Part shown: positions 1-6,627 of the stretch, in pieces
Layout of the letters: every line of letters begins with the position of its first letter
Numbering within the stretch: position 1 is the first letter of the stretch
Assembly: GCA_946222435.1 (NCBI GenBank)
Contig: CAMIOJ010000057.1
Location: 1-9,946, forward strand
Source: an uncultured Micrococcus sp.
GTDB lineage: Bacteria > Actinomycetota > Actinomycetes > Actinomycetales > Micrococcaceae
DNA length: 9,946 nt
Reading direction: 5' to 3'
Notes under the pieces: generated by a model
Seen by the model: the letters and a program-made list of their open reading frames with translations, nothing else
Told to the model about the DNA's origin: nothing
The model's database searches: none
Translations under genes and position numbers: made by a program

Positions 1-60
1 GAAGAGGCCGGTGGTGACGGTGGGATGCGGGGTGCTCGTGGGTTCAGCGTAGCGCCGCCG

Positions 61-90
61 TCGACCGCGCCCGGGCTGGACGCCTAGGCT
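61..90 (+). promoter_or_regulatory. Candidate promoter of the ThDP enzyme gene
   Basis: TCGACC (61-66) and TAGGCT (85-90) are separated by 18 bases and resemble an actinobacterial housekeeping -35/-10 pair (-10 form TAnnnT). The -10 lies 50 bases upstream of the ATG, leaving room for a 5' leader that includes a 6-base-stem inverted repeat (100-105 with 112-117) and the Shine-Dalgarno site. This is pattern matching only, and the -35 match is partial. Confidence 0.35.
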
Positions 91-127
91 CGCCGGAACG
101 GCCGCGCAACGGCGGCCCCGCGAGAAC

Positions 128-134
128 GAGGGGA
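128..134 (+). promoter_or_regulatory. Ribosome binding site for the gene at 141
   Basis: GAGGGGA lies six bases before the ATG at 141 and supports that start over downstream ATG/GTG codons. Confidence 0.7.
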
Positions 135-140
135 CATCCC

Positions 141-1841
141 ATGGCGAAGAGCACGCACGTCAGCACCGAGGCCCACGAGATCCCCACCGAGAGCCTGACC
201 CCGGACCAGGTGAACGGCGGCGACGTCCTGGTCGAGGTGATGCGCGCCGCGGGGGTCGAGGTGGCCTTCGGCGTGGTCAGCATCCACAACCTGCCGCTGG
301 TGGAGGCCGTGGACCGGGAGCTGCGGTTTGTCCCGGTCCGGCACGAGGCCGCCGCGGTGAACGCCGCGGACGGCTACGCCCGGGCCACCGGCGGCCTCGG
401 GGTCGCCCTGACCTCCACGGGCACGGGCGCCGGCAACGCCGCCGGCGCGATGCTCGAGGCCATGGCCGCCTCGAGCCGGGTCCTGCACATCACCGGCAAC
501 ATCAACGCGGACCTGATCGGAGAGGGCAAGGGCGCCTACCATGAGGTCCCCCGTCAGATGCAGATGCTCCAGGCCGTCAGCGCCCATGCCCTCCGGGTGG
601 AGACCGTGGGCCAGGCCCTGCCGGTGCTGACGGAGGCCGTGCACCTGGCCCTGACCGCTCCGCAGGGGCCTGTCAGCGTGGACTGGCCGATCGATCTGCA
701 GTACCTGGCCAAGCCGGACGCCCAGAACAAGGTCGCCGAGCGCGCCGAGAGCGTGCGCACCGGGGCCCACCGGGACGTGGAGCGTGCCGCCGCGGTGCTG
801 CGCGAGGCCCGCCGGCCGCTGATCTGGGCCGGCGGCGGTGCCCGCCAGGCCGGCGCGGACGTGGTCGCGCTGGCAGAGGCCTGGGGCGCGGGCGTGCTCA
901 CCGGCACGAACGGCCGCGGCACCGTCCCGGAGGACCACCCGCTGCTGATCGGCAACTTCCCGGCGGACGAGGCCGTGCTGCCGCTGCTGGAGAAGGCCGA
1001 CTGCCTGGTGACGATCGGCTCCCACCTGCGCGGCAACGAGACGCAGAACTTCAGCCTGCCCCTGCCCGAGCGGCATGTGCAGATCGACCTGGACGCGAAC
1101 GTGATCGGCAAGAACTTCCCGGTGGAGGTCGCTCTGCAGGCCGATGCCCGATCCGCTGTCGGCGCGCTCGTGGGGGAACTCGGCGGGCATGAGCCGGACG
1201 CGGACTGGGCGGACCGCGTGGCCGAGACCGCGCGGGCCGCTCGCAAGGCCCACCGCAAGAACATCGGTGCCTACGGCCGGATCTGCGACGCGATGCGGAA
1301 GCGTCTGCCCCGCCGTGCCGTGGTGGTCCGGGACGTCACGGTGCCGGGCAGCTCCTGGGGCAACCGCCTGCTGTCCGTCTACGACGTGCGGGACAACGTG
1401 TTCGCCGCCGGCGGCGGCATCGGCCAGGGCCTGGCCCAGGCGATCGGCGCGGGCGTCGGCCGGCCCGAGGACCCCGTGCTCGCCATGGTCGGAGACGGCG
1501 GCCTGGCCGTGCACCAGGGCGAGCTGGCCGTCCTGGCGAAGGAGGCGCCGCACGTCGTCCTGGTGGTGTTCAACGACGGCGGCTACGGCGTGCTGCGGAA
1601 CATCCAGAAGGCGCGCGGAGCGAAGAAGCGCGGCGTGGACCTGCTCACCCCGGACTTCGGCCTGGTGGCGGAGTCTGTGGGACTGCCGCACCGCCGGGTC
1701 GACAGCGCAGAGGCCTTCGACAAGGCGTTGAAGAAGGCGCTCACGCGCGAAGGCCCGTCCATGATCGAGATCGACGTGGCGGCCCTGCGCCCCAAGCCCG
1801 CGAAGATGGTCCCGCCGATCGAGGTGCCGAGCGCCGGGTGA
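141..1841 (+). CDS. Thiamine-diphosphate-dependent enzyme (acetolactate synthase / 2-oxoacid decarboxylase superfamily)
   Basis: 566 residues, the usual length for this superfamily. The N-terminal pyrimidine-binding domain (about 23-190) has the V-R-H-E motif with the probable catalytic Glu69, followed by ADGYAR. A central domain spans about 210-350. The C-terminal diphosphate-binding domain (about 380-550) has the ThDP/Mg motif GDGG at 451-454 ending in N478 of FNDGGYG. Family members cleave or join the C-C bond beside a 2-oxo acid; acetolactate synthase, benzoylformate decarboxylase and glyoxylate carboligase are relatives. The substrate cannot be read here. The loop that usually reads FGxPG is FGVVSIHN (residues 43-50), so a true biosynthetic IlvB is less likely, and no small regulatory subunit gene adjoins. 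It appears to be transcribed alone from its own promoter and ends three bases from the stop of the convergent hydrolase. The start is supported by a good Shine-Dalgarno site. The family call is firm; the reaction is open. Confidence 0.9.
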   Translation: MAKSTHVSTEAHEIPTESLTPDQVNGGDVLVEVMRAAGVEVAFGVVSIHNLPLVEAVDRELRFVPVRHEAAAVNAADGYARATGGLGVALTSTGTGAGNAAGAMLEAMAASSRVLHITGNINADLIGEGKGAYHEVPRQMQMLQAVSAHALRVETVGQALPVLTEAVHLALTAPQGPVSVDWPIDLQYLAKPDAQNKVAERAESVRTGAHRDVERAAAVLREARRPLIWAGGGARQAGADVVALAEAWGAGVLTGTNGRGTVPEDHPLLIGNFPADEAVLPLLEKADCLVTIGSHLRGNETQNFSLPLPERHVQIDLDANVIGKNFPVEVALQADARSAVGALVGELGGHEPDADWADRVAETARAARKAHRKNIGAYGRICDAMRKRLPRRAVVVRDVTVPGSSWGNRLLSVYDVRDNVFAAGGGIGQGLAQAIGAGVGRPEDPVLAMVGDGGLAVHQGELAVLAKEAPHVVLVVFNDGGYGVLRNIQKARGAKKRGVDLLTPDFGLVAESVGLPHRRVDSAEAFDKALKKALTREGPSMIEIDVAALRPKPAKMVPPIEVPSAG

Positions 1842-1857
1842 CGGTCACCTCCAGGCG
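1832..1857. terminator. Hairpin at convergent gene ends, possible bidirectional terminator
   Basis: The palindrome GGTGACGGTCACC (1837-1849) contains the stop codons of both convergent genes: TGA on + at 1839-1841 and TCA at 1845-1847, which is TGA on -. Flanking CGCC (1832-1835) and GGCG (1854-1857) could extend the stem past an internal loop. There is no T-tract on either side, so intrinsic termination is uncertain. Confidence 0.3.
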
Positions 1858-3284
1858 TCGCCGCGCCGGGCGAGGTACTGCTCCTGAGGCCAGCTGCTGA
1901 CGCCGGTGACCCGCATCCGGGTGACCGTGCCGTCCTCGTCCACGTCGAAGGGGATCTCCTCGCCGGAGGCGCCGAAGCCGTCCTTGTCCTGCACGCGCAG
2001 GGTGGTCGCGTCGAGCGCACGCAGCTCCTGGGCCGCGGCCACCGGTGACGGGGACGTGGGGTCGAGCATGACCAGGCGGCCGCCGCCGTAGACGACGTCC
2101 GTCTCGCCCCACAGGCAGCAGTAGCGGCCGGTCAGGCGCTTCAGGTCCGCTTCGGTCACACCCTCGGGCAGCTTCTGCCAGTCCGTGGCGGGGGTGGTGA
2201 GCAGATCGATCAGCTCCACGAGGCCGATCGCGAGGGACTCGGCGGGGCCGTCCACGGCGTTGGTCAGGACGCAGACGGTCAGCCCGCCCTTCGGGTCCAC
2301 GAGGGTGCGGGTGATCTGGCCCGGGAAGCCGCCGGAGTGGCCGATGGTCTTCCGGTCGCCGATCTTCGCTCCGATGATGCCGAGGCCGTAGGTCTCGGTG
2401 TCCCCTCCGCGGGGGACGGTGGACTCGGCCCGCTGCATCAGGCGCAGGCTCCGGTCGGTGAGCAGACCGTCCTGTCCCACGGCCAGCGAGGAGAAGAAGC
2501 GGCTGAGCTCCTCGGCGGTGGAGACGAAGCCGGTGGCCGAGGCCAGGGCGCCCGTGGTCGGGTTGCCGACGGTGACGCGGGCACGGCTGCGCCCGTGCGG
2601 ACGGGAGTGTCCGGTGACCAGGCGCGGGGAGCCCTCCTCCTGGGCCTCGGCGAGCTCGGGGCTGGTCCTCTCCAGGCCGAGCGGCTCCAGCACCGCGGAG
2701 GTGATGTGGGAGACGTAGTCGGTGCCGGTGAGCCGCTCGATTATCGCTCCGAGGACGCCGTAGCCGATGTTGGAGTACTTGAAGTGCTCCTGCGGCTGGT
2801 AGGTGGCGCCGTGCTCGGCCACCACCGTCCGCAGCGTGTCCGCATCCGGGAACGGCCGGTCAAGCTGCCAGAAGTCGGCGTCCACGCCGTCACGGATCGC
2901 GCCGGCGGTGTGGCTGAGCAGCTCCCGGACGGTCGCACCGGCGAGCGGGGTGTGCACGTAGTCGTCCAGCAGGTCGGCCACCGTGTCGTCCAGGCGGAGG
3001 CGGCCGGCCTCCACCAGCTGCATCACGGCCACGGCGGTGAAGGTCTTGGAGTGGCTGGCCACGCGGAACAGGTGGTCCGTGGTGAGCGCCTCCCCGGTGG
3101 CCTGGTCTGCGTCGCCGTAGGCCTCGGACAGCACGAGCTCGCCGCCGAGGCGGACGGCCACCTGGGCACCGGGGACCTGCTGCACCTCCACCTGGGTGGC
3201 GAGCCAGCGGCTCAGGTACGGGGCCAGCTCCCTCAGCTGGTCGAGGCTGGGCTGGGTGTCGGAGATGGAGGTGTCCTGGGTCAT
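1845..3284 (-). CDS. Serine hydrolase, beta-lactamase / D-Ala-D-Ala carboxypeptidase fold
   Basis: 479 residues. The three class C/DD-peptidase motifs are present in order: S-H-S-K at 77-80 (nucleophile Ser77, base Lys80), Y-S-N at 170-172, and H-S-G at 316-318. The catalytic domain covers about 18-362. A C-terminal domain of about 110 residues (370-479) resembles the lipocalin-like barrel found after many such hydrolases. The family includes class C beta-lactamases, penicillin-binding carboxypeptidases and esterases such as EstB, so the substrate is not predictable. No signal peptide or membrane helix is visible at the N-terminus (MTQDTSISD...), so the protein looks cytoplasmic, which argues for an esterase or peptidase rather than an exported beta-lactamase. 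The frame stays open far upstream, but codon use and homology-like sequence begin at the ATG at 3284. A -10-like TAGGGT sits seven bases before it, suggesting a leaderless mRNA. It is divergent from the FAD enzyme gene. Confidence 0.88.
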   Translation of the reverse strand: MTQDTSISDTQPSLDQLRELAPYLSRWLATQVEVQQVPGAQVAVRLGGELVLSEAYGDADQATGEALTTDHLFRVASHSKTFTAVAVMQLVEAGRLRLDDTVADLLDDYVHTPLAGATVRELLSHTAGAIRDGVDADFWQLDRPFPDADTLRTVVAEHGATYQPQEHFKYSNIGYGVLGAIIERLTGTDYVSHITSAVLEPLGLERTSPELAEAQEEGSPRLVTGHSRPHGRSRARVTVGNPTTGALASATGFVSTAEELSRFFSSLAVGQDGLLTDRSLRLMQRAESTVPRGGDTETYGLGIIGAKIGDRKTIGHSGGFPGQITRTLVDPKGGLTVCVLTNAVDGPAESLAIGLVELIDLLTTPATDWQKLPEGVTEADLKRLTGRYCCLWGETDVVYGGGRLVMLDPTSPSPVAAAQELRALDATTLRVQDKDGFGASGEEIPFDVDEDGTVTRMRVTGVSSWPQEQYLARRGDAWR

Positions 3285-3291
3285 GGTTCCC

Positions 3292-3297
3292 ACCCTA
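3292..3297 (-). promoter_or_regulatory. Candidate -10 element of the serine hydrolase gene
   Basis: TAGGGT on the - strand ends seven bases before the ATG at 3284. This spacing would put the transcription start at or next to the start codon, a leaderless arrangement common in actinobacteria. No clear -35 is seen. Confidence 0.4.
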
Positions 3298-3335
3298 GGC
3301 GGACGTCGAGGCTGTCCGGACATCGGGCTCTGCTC

Positions 3336-3341
3336 CATACT
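3336..3341 (+). promoter_or_regulatory. Candidate -10 element of the FAD enzyme operon
   Basis: CATACT ends six bases before the ATG at 3348. A weak -35-like CTGTCC lies at 3312-3317, 18 bases upstream. There is no Shine-Dalgarno sequence between the -10 and the ATG, so the operon probably starts with a leaderless mRNA. Confidence 0.45.
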
Positions 3342-3347
3342 GGCAGC

Positions 3348-4622
3348 ATGAGGCATGCACAGGACGTCGTGGTCGTCGGGGCCGGCCTGGCCGGGCTGGT
3401 GGCTGCTCGCCGCCTGGCCGAGCGCGGCCTCTCCGTCTGCGTCCTCGAGCGCTGTGATGAGGTGGGCGGGCGCCAGCGCTCCCGCACGGTGGACGGCTTC
3501 GTCCTGGACCGCGGCTTCCAGCTGGTCAACCCCGCCTATCCGGACCTGGCGGCCCACGCCGACCTCGACTCCCTTCAGCTGCAGCGGTTCCTTCCCGGAG
3601 TCCTCGTGCGCGGCACCAAGGGTCTCTCGTTGCTGGCCGATCCCCTGCGTGCCCCCGGCTGCGTGCCCCGCATGCTCCGTACTGCTGCCGGCACCGGGCT
3701 GCTCGCCCCGGGCCCGGTGACCGGACTGGTCCGCTGGCTGGCCCCCGCCCTCGCCGCCCCGGGACGCAGCAAGCTCTCGCACGACTCCGCACTGCGTGAG
3801 GCATGGGACGCCGTCGGCCTCGACGGTGAACTGCGGCGCGCGGTCCTTGAGCCGTTCTTCTCGGGAGTCCTCGCCGACCCCGACCTCACCACTTCCCAGC
3901 GCTTCGCCCAGCTGCTCGCCCGCATGTTCGTGCTGGGCACCCCTGCCGTTCCCGCCGCCGGCATCAGGGCGCTTCCGGAGCAGCTCGCGGCTCGGGCCAG
4001 GGCGGCGGGAGTCCGGTTCCGGCTCGGCCGGACCGTGACGGAGATCGAACCCATGCCGGGTGGCGTCCGAATGACCGTGCACGGCGGTCCCACCGTGCAG
4101 GCGCGTGCCGCCGTAGTGGCGGTGGGACCGGAGGCGTTCGGCCCGCTGACAGGACACGGAGAGGTCCCGAGCCGCGGTCTCACGACCTGGTGGTTCCGGG
4201 CACCCGGCGCACCTCACGAACGGTTCCTCGCCGTCGACGGCACCCGCTCCGGTCCGCTGGTCCACACCGCTGTCATGAGCGCCGTGGCCCCGATGCTGTC
4301 CCCGGACGGCACTCCCCTCGTCCAGGCCACCGCCCTGCTCGCAGCCGACGCGGACGCCACCGTCCCCGACGAGCTCGCCCGCCGCCATGCCGGCGGGATC
4401 TTGGGCGTCGACCCGTCCGGATGGGATCTGCTCGCCCGGGACGACATCCCCCATGCACTGCCCGTCCAGCAGGTTCCCCTGCGGCTGCGCCGACCGGCAC
4501 GGATCGCCCCCGGCCTGTACGCGGCGGGTGACCACCGGGACACAGCGTCAATCCAGGGCGCCGTGGTCTCCGGCGCGCGGGTGGCGAAGGCCGTGGTAGA
4601 GGACCTGGGGCTGCCTCGATGA
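3348..4622 (+). CDS. FAD-dependent oxidoreductase, amine oxidase / phytoene desaturase-like
   Basis: 424 residues. The N-terminal Rossmann dinucleotide-binding motif GAGLAG (11-16) follows a beta strand of valines and ends with the acidic Glu34 that binds the ribose of FAD. It is followed by the GG-R motif (40-42) and FVLDRGFQ, typical of the amine oxidase/carotenoid desaturase superfamily. The C-terminal second FAD motif, GLYAAGDHRDTASIQGA, lies near residues 390-410, so both ends of the cofactor fold are complete. Relatives oxidise amines, protoporphyrinogen or carotenoid precursors. The substrate is not evident, and no carotenoid or haem genes are nearby. The protein is shorter than classical CrtI (about 490-550 residues), so a carotenoid role should not be assumed. 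The start is chosen because the conserved fold begins immediately and a -10-like element lies just upstream. Its stop overlaps the next start in ATGA, so it is translationally coupled to the DUF3253 gene. Confidence 0.88.
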   Translation: MRHAQDVVVVGAGLAGLVAARRLAERGLSVCVLERCDEVGGRQRSRTVDGFVLDRGFQLVNPAYPDLAAHADLDSLQLQRFLPGVLVRGTKGLSLLADPLRAPGCVPRMLRTAAGTGLLAPGPVTGLVRWLAPALAAPGRSKLSHDSALREAWDAVGLDGELRRAVLEPFFSGVLADPDLTTSQRFAQLLARMFVLGTPAVPAAGIRALPEQLAARARAAGVRFRLGRTVTEIEPMPGGVRMTVHGGPTVQARAAVVAVGPEAFGPLTGHGEVPSRGLTTWWFRAPGAPHERFLAVDGTRSGPLVHTAVMSAVAPMLSPDGTPLVQATALLAADADATVPDELARRHAGGILGVDPSGWDLLARDDIPHALPVQQVPLRLRRPARIAPGLYAAGDHRDTASIQGAVVSGARVAKAVVEDLGLPR

Positions 4623-5146
4623 GCACGGACGACACCGCTTCGCAGAGGCCGCCGGAAGAACCGCACGACCCGGAACGCACCGAGGACGGACGGTACGTCA
4701 TCGTGCACGGACACCGATGGCGCGCCGCCGACCCTGCGATCCCCGAACGGCTGTGTTCCGAGCTGGTCGCCGAGCTCATGGCGTCCCGACGCATGGTGAA
4801 GACCCGAGGTGACGCGGCACGTGCTCGCGTCCAGGACGCGAAGGTGGCGCTCGGCGAACGCGGAGACCCCTGGTGGGCGCCGACGGAGCAGGGGCGCCGG
4901 GAACGACTGGGCGCCGCGATACGGGCGCTGCTGCGCAAGCGCGACAGCGGGACGATGTGCCCGTCAGAGGCCGCCCGGATCGTGGGTGGTGAGCACTGGC
5001 GAGACCTGATGCCCATCGCCCGCGCGGTGGCGGGCGAACTGGTGGAGACGGGGGCCGTCGTCGTGCTACAGCGGGGCGAGCCCGTGGATCCGACCACGGC
5101 CAAAGGACCGATCCGTCTCGGCCCGGGTCCGCAGCTGGGCACGTGA
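4619..5146 (+). CDS. Two-domain DUF3253 protein, function unknown
   Basis: 175 residues in two conserved blocks. Residues about 24-87 run from YVIVHGHRWRAADPAIPE through a helical segment to DAKVALGERGDPWW. Residues about 96-167 match the DUF3253 pattern: CPSEAARIVGG (114-124), WRDLMPIAR (127-135), then QRGEPVDP and KGPIRL. DUF3253 is a small, predicted winged-helix-like domain of unknown role; this two-block architecture is frequent in actinobacteria and proteobacteria. The first 20 residues are acidic, proline-rich and poorly conserved. There is no signal peptide or membrane helix. The start overlaps the FAD enzyme stop (ATGA at 4619-4622), with a G-rich stretch at 4605-4610 able to act as ribosome binding site, so the two genes are co-transcribed. 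Its own stop overlaps a GTG (GTGA, 5143-5146) that begins a decayed third gene. The domain call is confident; the function is not known. Confidence 0.85.
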   Translation: MSTDDTASQRPPEEPHDPERTEDGRYVIVHGHRWRAADPAIPERLCSELVAELMASRRMVKTRGDAARARVQDAKVALGERGDPWWAPTEQGRRERLGAAIRALLRKRDSGTMCPSEAARIVGGEHWRDLMPIARAVAGELVETGAVVVLQRGEPVDPTTAKGPIRLGPGPQLGT

Positions 5147-5411
5147 CGGCCCAACTGGACCTCACAGACTTCTCCCTCTCCATCTCCGCGGCGGCCTGCG
5201 TCGCGATCCGCCGGGCACCGGCCGGGTGACGGTGACGACGGCTACCACGGTGACCATGGCCCCGAGCATCAGCGCGGGCTCCTCGCCGAGATCCAGGACG
5301 CCGGCCTGGGCCGCGGTGATGCTTCTGGACCACGCGGCCCTGTCTCCGCTGTCCGCCACGTTCTGGCATCGGCAGGGCTACCATCCTCTCTGGACCACCT
5401 GGGAGCGGTGA
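5143..5411 (+). pseudogene. Remnant of a GNAT-family acetyltransferase gene with frameshifts
   Basis: Three coding-looking pieces lie in successive frames. Piece 1 begins at a GTG overlapping the DUF3253 stop (GTGA) and reads 28 residues, with CVAIRRAPAG resembling the first strand of a GNAT domain, before a stop at 5227-5229. Piece 2, one frame on, contains RGLLAEIQDAG (about 5265-5305), like the acetyl-CoA-binding loop and helix of GNAT proteins. Piece 3, another frame on, runs from about 5316 to the stop at 5409-5411 and reads MLLDHAALSPLSATFW then HRQGYHPLWTTWER, the typical C-terminus of actinobacterial GNAT acetyltransferases. Together they give only about 90 residues against the usual 150 or more, and the intact G-x-G/A loop is missing. 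I infer an internally deleted, frameshifted remnant of the third gene of the operon. Sequencing errors could explain the shifts but not the short length. Confidence is good for piece 3, moderate for pieces 1 and 2. Confidence 0.55.
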
Positions 5412-5415
5412 GCCC

Positions 5416-6627
5416 TCATGAACGCACAGGGCGGGAGGCGGCGTCGAGGAGGGCCTGCGTCAGCCGGGTGTCCTCCGGGGAGAGGCCTGCGAGGACCTCG
5501 GCCAGGGTGACGTCGGTCTGGATGAGGACGTCGATGTTGTCCCCCTCCGGACCATGCCGGGTGACGAAGACCCGCCCGTAGTCGGGCGCCTCCAACGGTT
5601 CGGGCGCCCGGGCATTCTCCACGACGGCCGTCGGCCCGAACTCGAAGAAGAGCTTCGGCGCACCGCCGGCCCGGTGCACGGTGACGCACCATTCCCACTG
5701 CCCCACGAACCGGGCGCGGAGCTGGGTGACGTGTCCCGTCTCGACGGCGGCATCGAACTGGGGTGCGACCACCCGAGCCGTGTAGTCACGCAGGGTCCGC
5801 TTCACCTGCCCGAGGACCTTGCGCCCGTCCTGAAACTGACGGCGGGCGTGCTCGGCGACGAGGTCGGCGAACTCGTCCTCGGCCGCGGAGATGGGGCGCC
5901 GTCCGTACCGGGCGGACTCGCCGGTCTCGCACAGGGCGGTGAGGAAGTCGAGGGTGTCGTTCGTGTCCACGGTGCTGGGTGCCTCCACGAAGTGCTGGTG
6001 CAGCTGCCGGATGAAGAAGTGCTGGTCGGGGCAGGACGTCTGCCAGCGCCGGTCCAAGACCACATGCGCCCACAGGTCGGTGATGAGGTCGGCGTAGGTG
6101 AGGACGGCGGCGTCTTCCCAGCCGGAGCCGAGCCGGTGCGCCTCGTGGCGCAGACAGAGCATGGCCACGGCGGCCTTCCGCCCTCCGGCCTGACCGTGGG
6201 CGAGGTATCGCCGGTACCCATGCCCGTGACCGTCGGAGACGGAGTAGTTCTCGACGACCACCGCCGCATCCGGCCGGGCCAGGACGATGTCCGCGATGTC
6301 CCTCCCACCGCCCGAGGCGACCTCCTCCTGGCCACGGGTGTCGGCCTCCTGCAGCACCCGGTACCCGGCCTCCGGGAGACGGTCCTCCGACGCGAGGTGC
6401 GCGTTGACTCGCGCCAGGAACTGCCGCTGGAAAACGTCGCCGAGCTCGTGGGTGCCCTCGGCGTCGAGCAGCCAGGCGAAGACGTTGGAGAGCTGCTTCT
6501 CATGGGTGCCGTGGTGCATCACCCGGAAGACGTCGAACTGCTCGGCGAGGCTGCGGGAGAGCGAGGGCACGAGCCTGGTCACCATACGGCGCAGGTGGTC
6601 TTCCGAAGCTTGGGAGGGTGCCGTCAT
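5416..6627 (-). CDS. PD-(D/E)XK nuclease superfamily-like protein with altered active site
   Basis: 403 residues. The N-terminal half resembles the PDDEXK_4-type nuclease family: a conserved Glu in THEKQLSNVFAWLLD (41-55), then GRDIADIV (108-115, candidate Asp113), a hydrophobic strand, and VVVENY (123-128) followed by GYRRYL. In the family the core reads D...ExK; here Glu126 is present but Tyr128 replaces the usual Lys. The C-terminal half (about 200-403) is helical then beta-rich and I do not recognise it. Such proteins are often cytoplasmic nucleases of unknown target; some are restriction-like. The ATG at 6627 overlaps the upstream fusion gene's stop in ATGA, and GGAG on the - strand (6636-6639) lies eight bases upstream, so this start is well supported although the frame is open further 5'. 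It ends four bases from the convergent acetyltransferase remnant. Superfamily moderately sure; catalytic activity uncertain. Confidence 0.7.
   Translation of the reverse strand: MTAPSQASEDHLRRMVTRLVPSLSRSLAEQFDVFRVMHHGTHEKQLSNVFAWLLDAEGTHELGDVFQRQFLARVNAHLASEDRLPEAGYRVLQEADTRGQEEVASGGGRDIADIVLARPDAAVVVENYSVSDGHGHGYRRYLAHGQAGGRKAAVAMLCLRHEAHRLGSGWEDAAVLTYADLITDLWAHVVLDRRWQTSCPDQHFFIRQLHQHFVEAPSTVDTNDTLDFLTALCETGESARYGRRPISAAEDEFADLVAEHARRQFQDGRKVLGQVKRTLRDYTARVVAPQFDAAVETGHVTQLRARFVGQWEWCVTVHRAGGAPKLFFEFGPTAVVENARAPEPLEAPDYGRVFVTRHGPEGDNIDVLIQTDVTLAEVLAGLSPEDTRLTQALLDAASRPVRS

Noticed and set aside
1..87. Possible 3' ends of an upstream gene: frames ending at TAG 50-52 (…VVTVGCGVLVGSA) or TAG 85-87.
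   Set aside because: Only 16 to 28 codons are visible and neither matches a family I recognise, so no gene can be supported; the second would also run into the candidate -10 at 85-90.
84..1691. A long - strand open frame opposite the ThDP enzyme.
   Set aside because: It is rich in His, Arg and Gly with no domain motifs, as expected for an antisense shadow of a high-GC gene.
3285..4535. The serine hydrolase frame stays open for over 400 codons upstream on the - strand.
   Set aside because: That stretch lies antisense to the well-supported FAD enzyme, has low-complexity sequence, and the conserved hydrolase begins near the ATG at 3284.
3348..4622. Carotenoid gene (crtI-type phytoene desaturase).
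   Set aside because: The protein is shorter than CrtI and no carotenoid biosynthesis genes adjoin; only the broad FAD amine-oxidase superfamily is supportable.
5162..5359. A 65-codon - strand frame with a hydrophobic stretch (ALMLGAMVTVVAVVTVT) that looks like a small membrane protein.
   Set aside because: It starts at a GTG without a Shine-Dalgarno site, ends in an arginine-rich low-information tail, and lies antisense to a stretch that reads much more like a GNAT C-terminus on the + strand.
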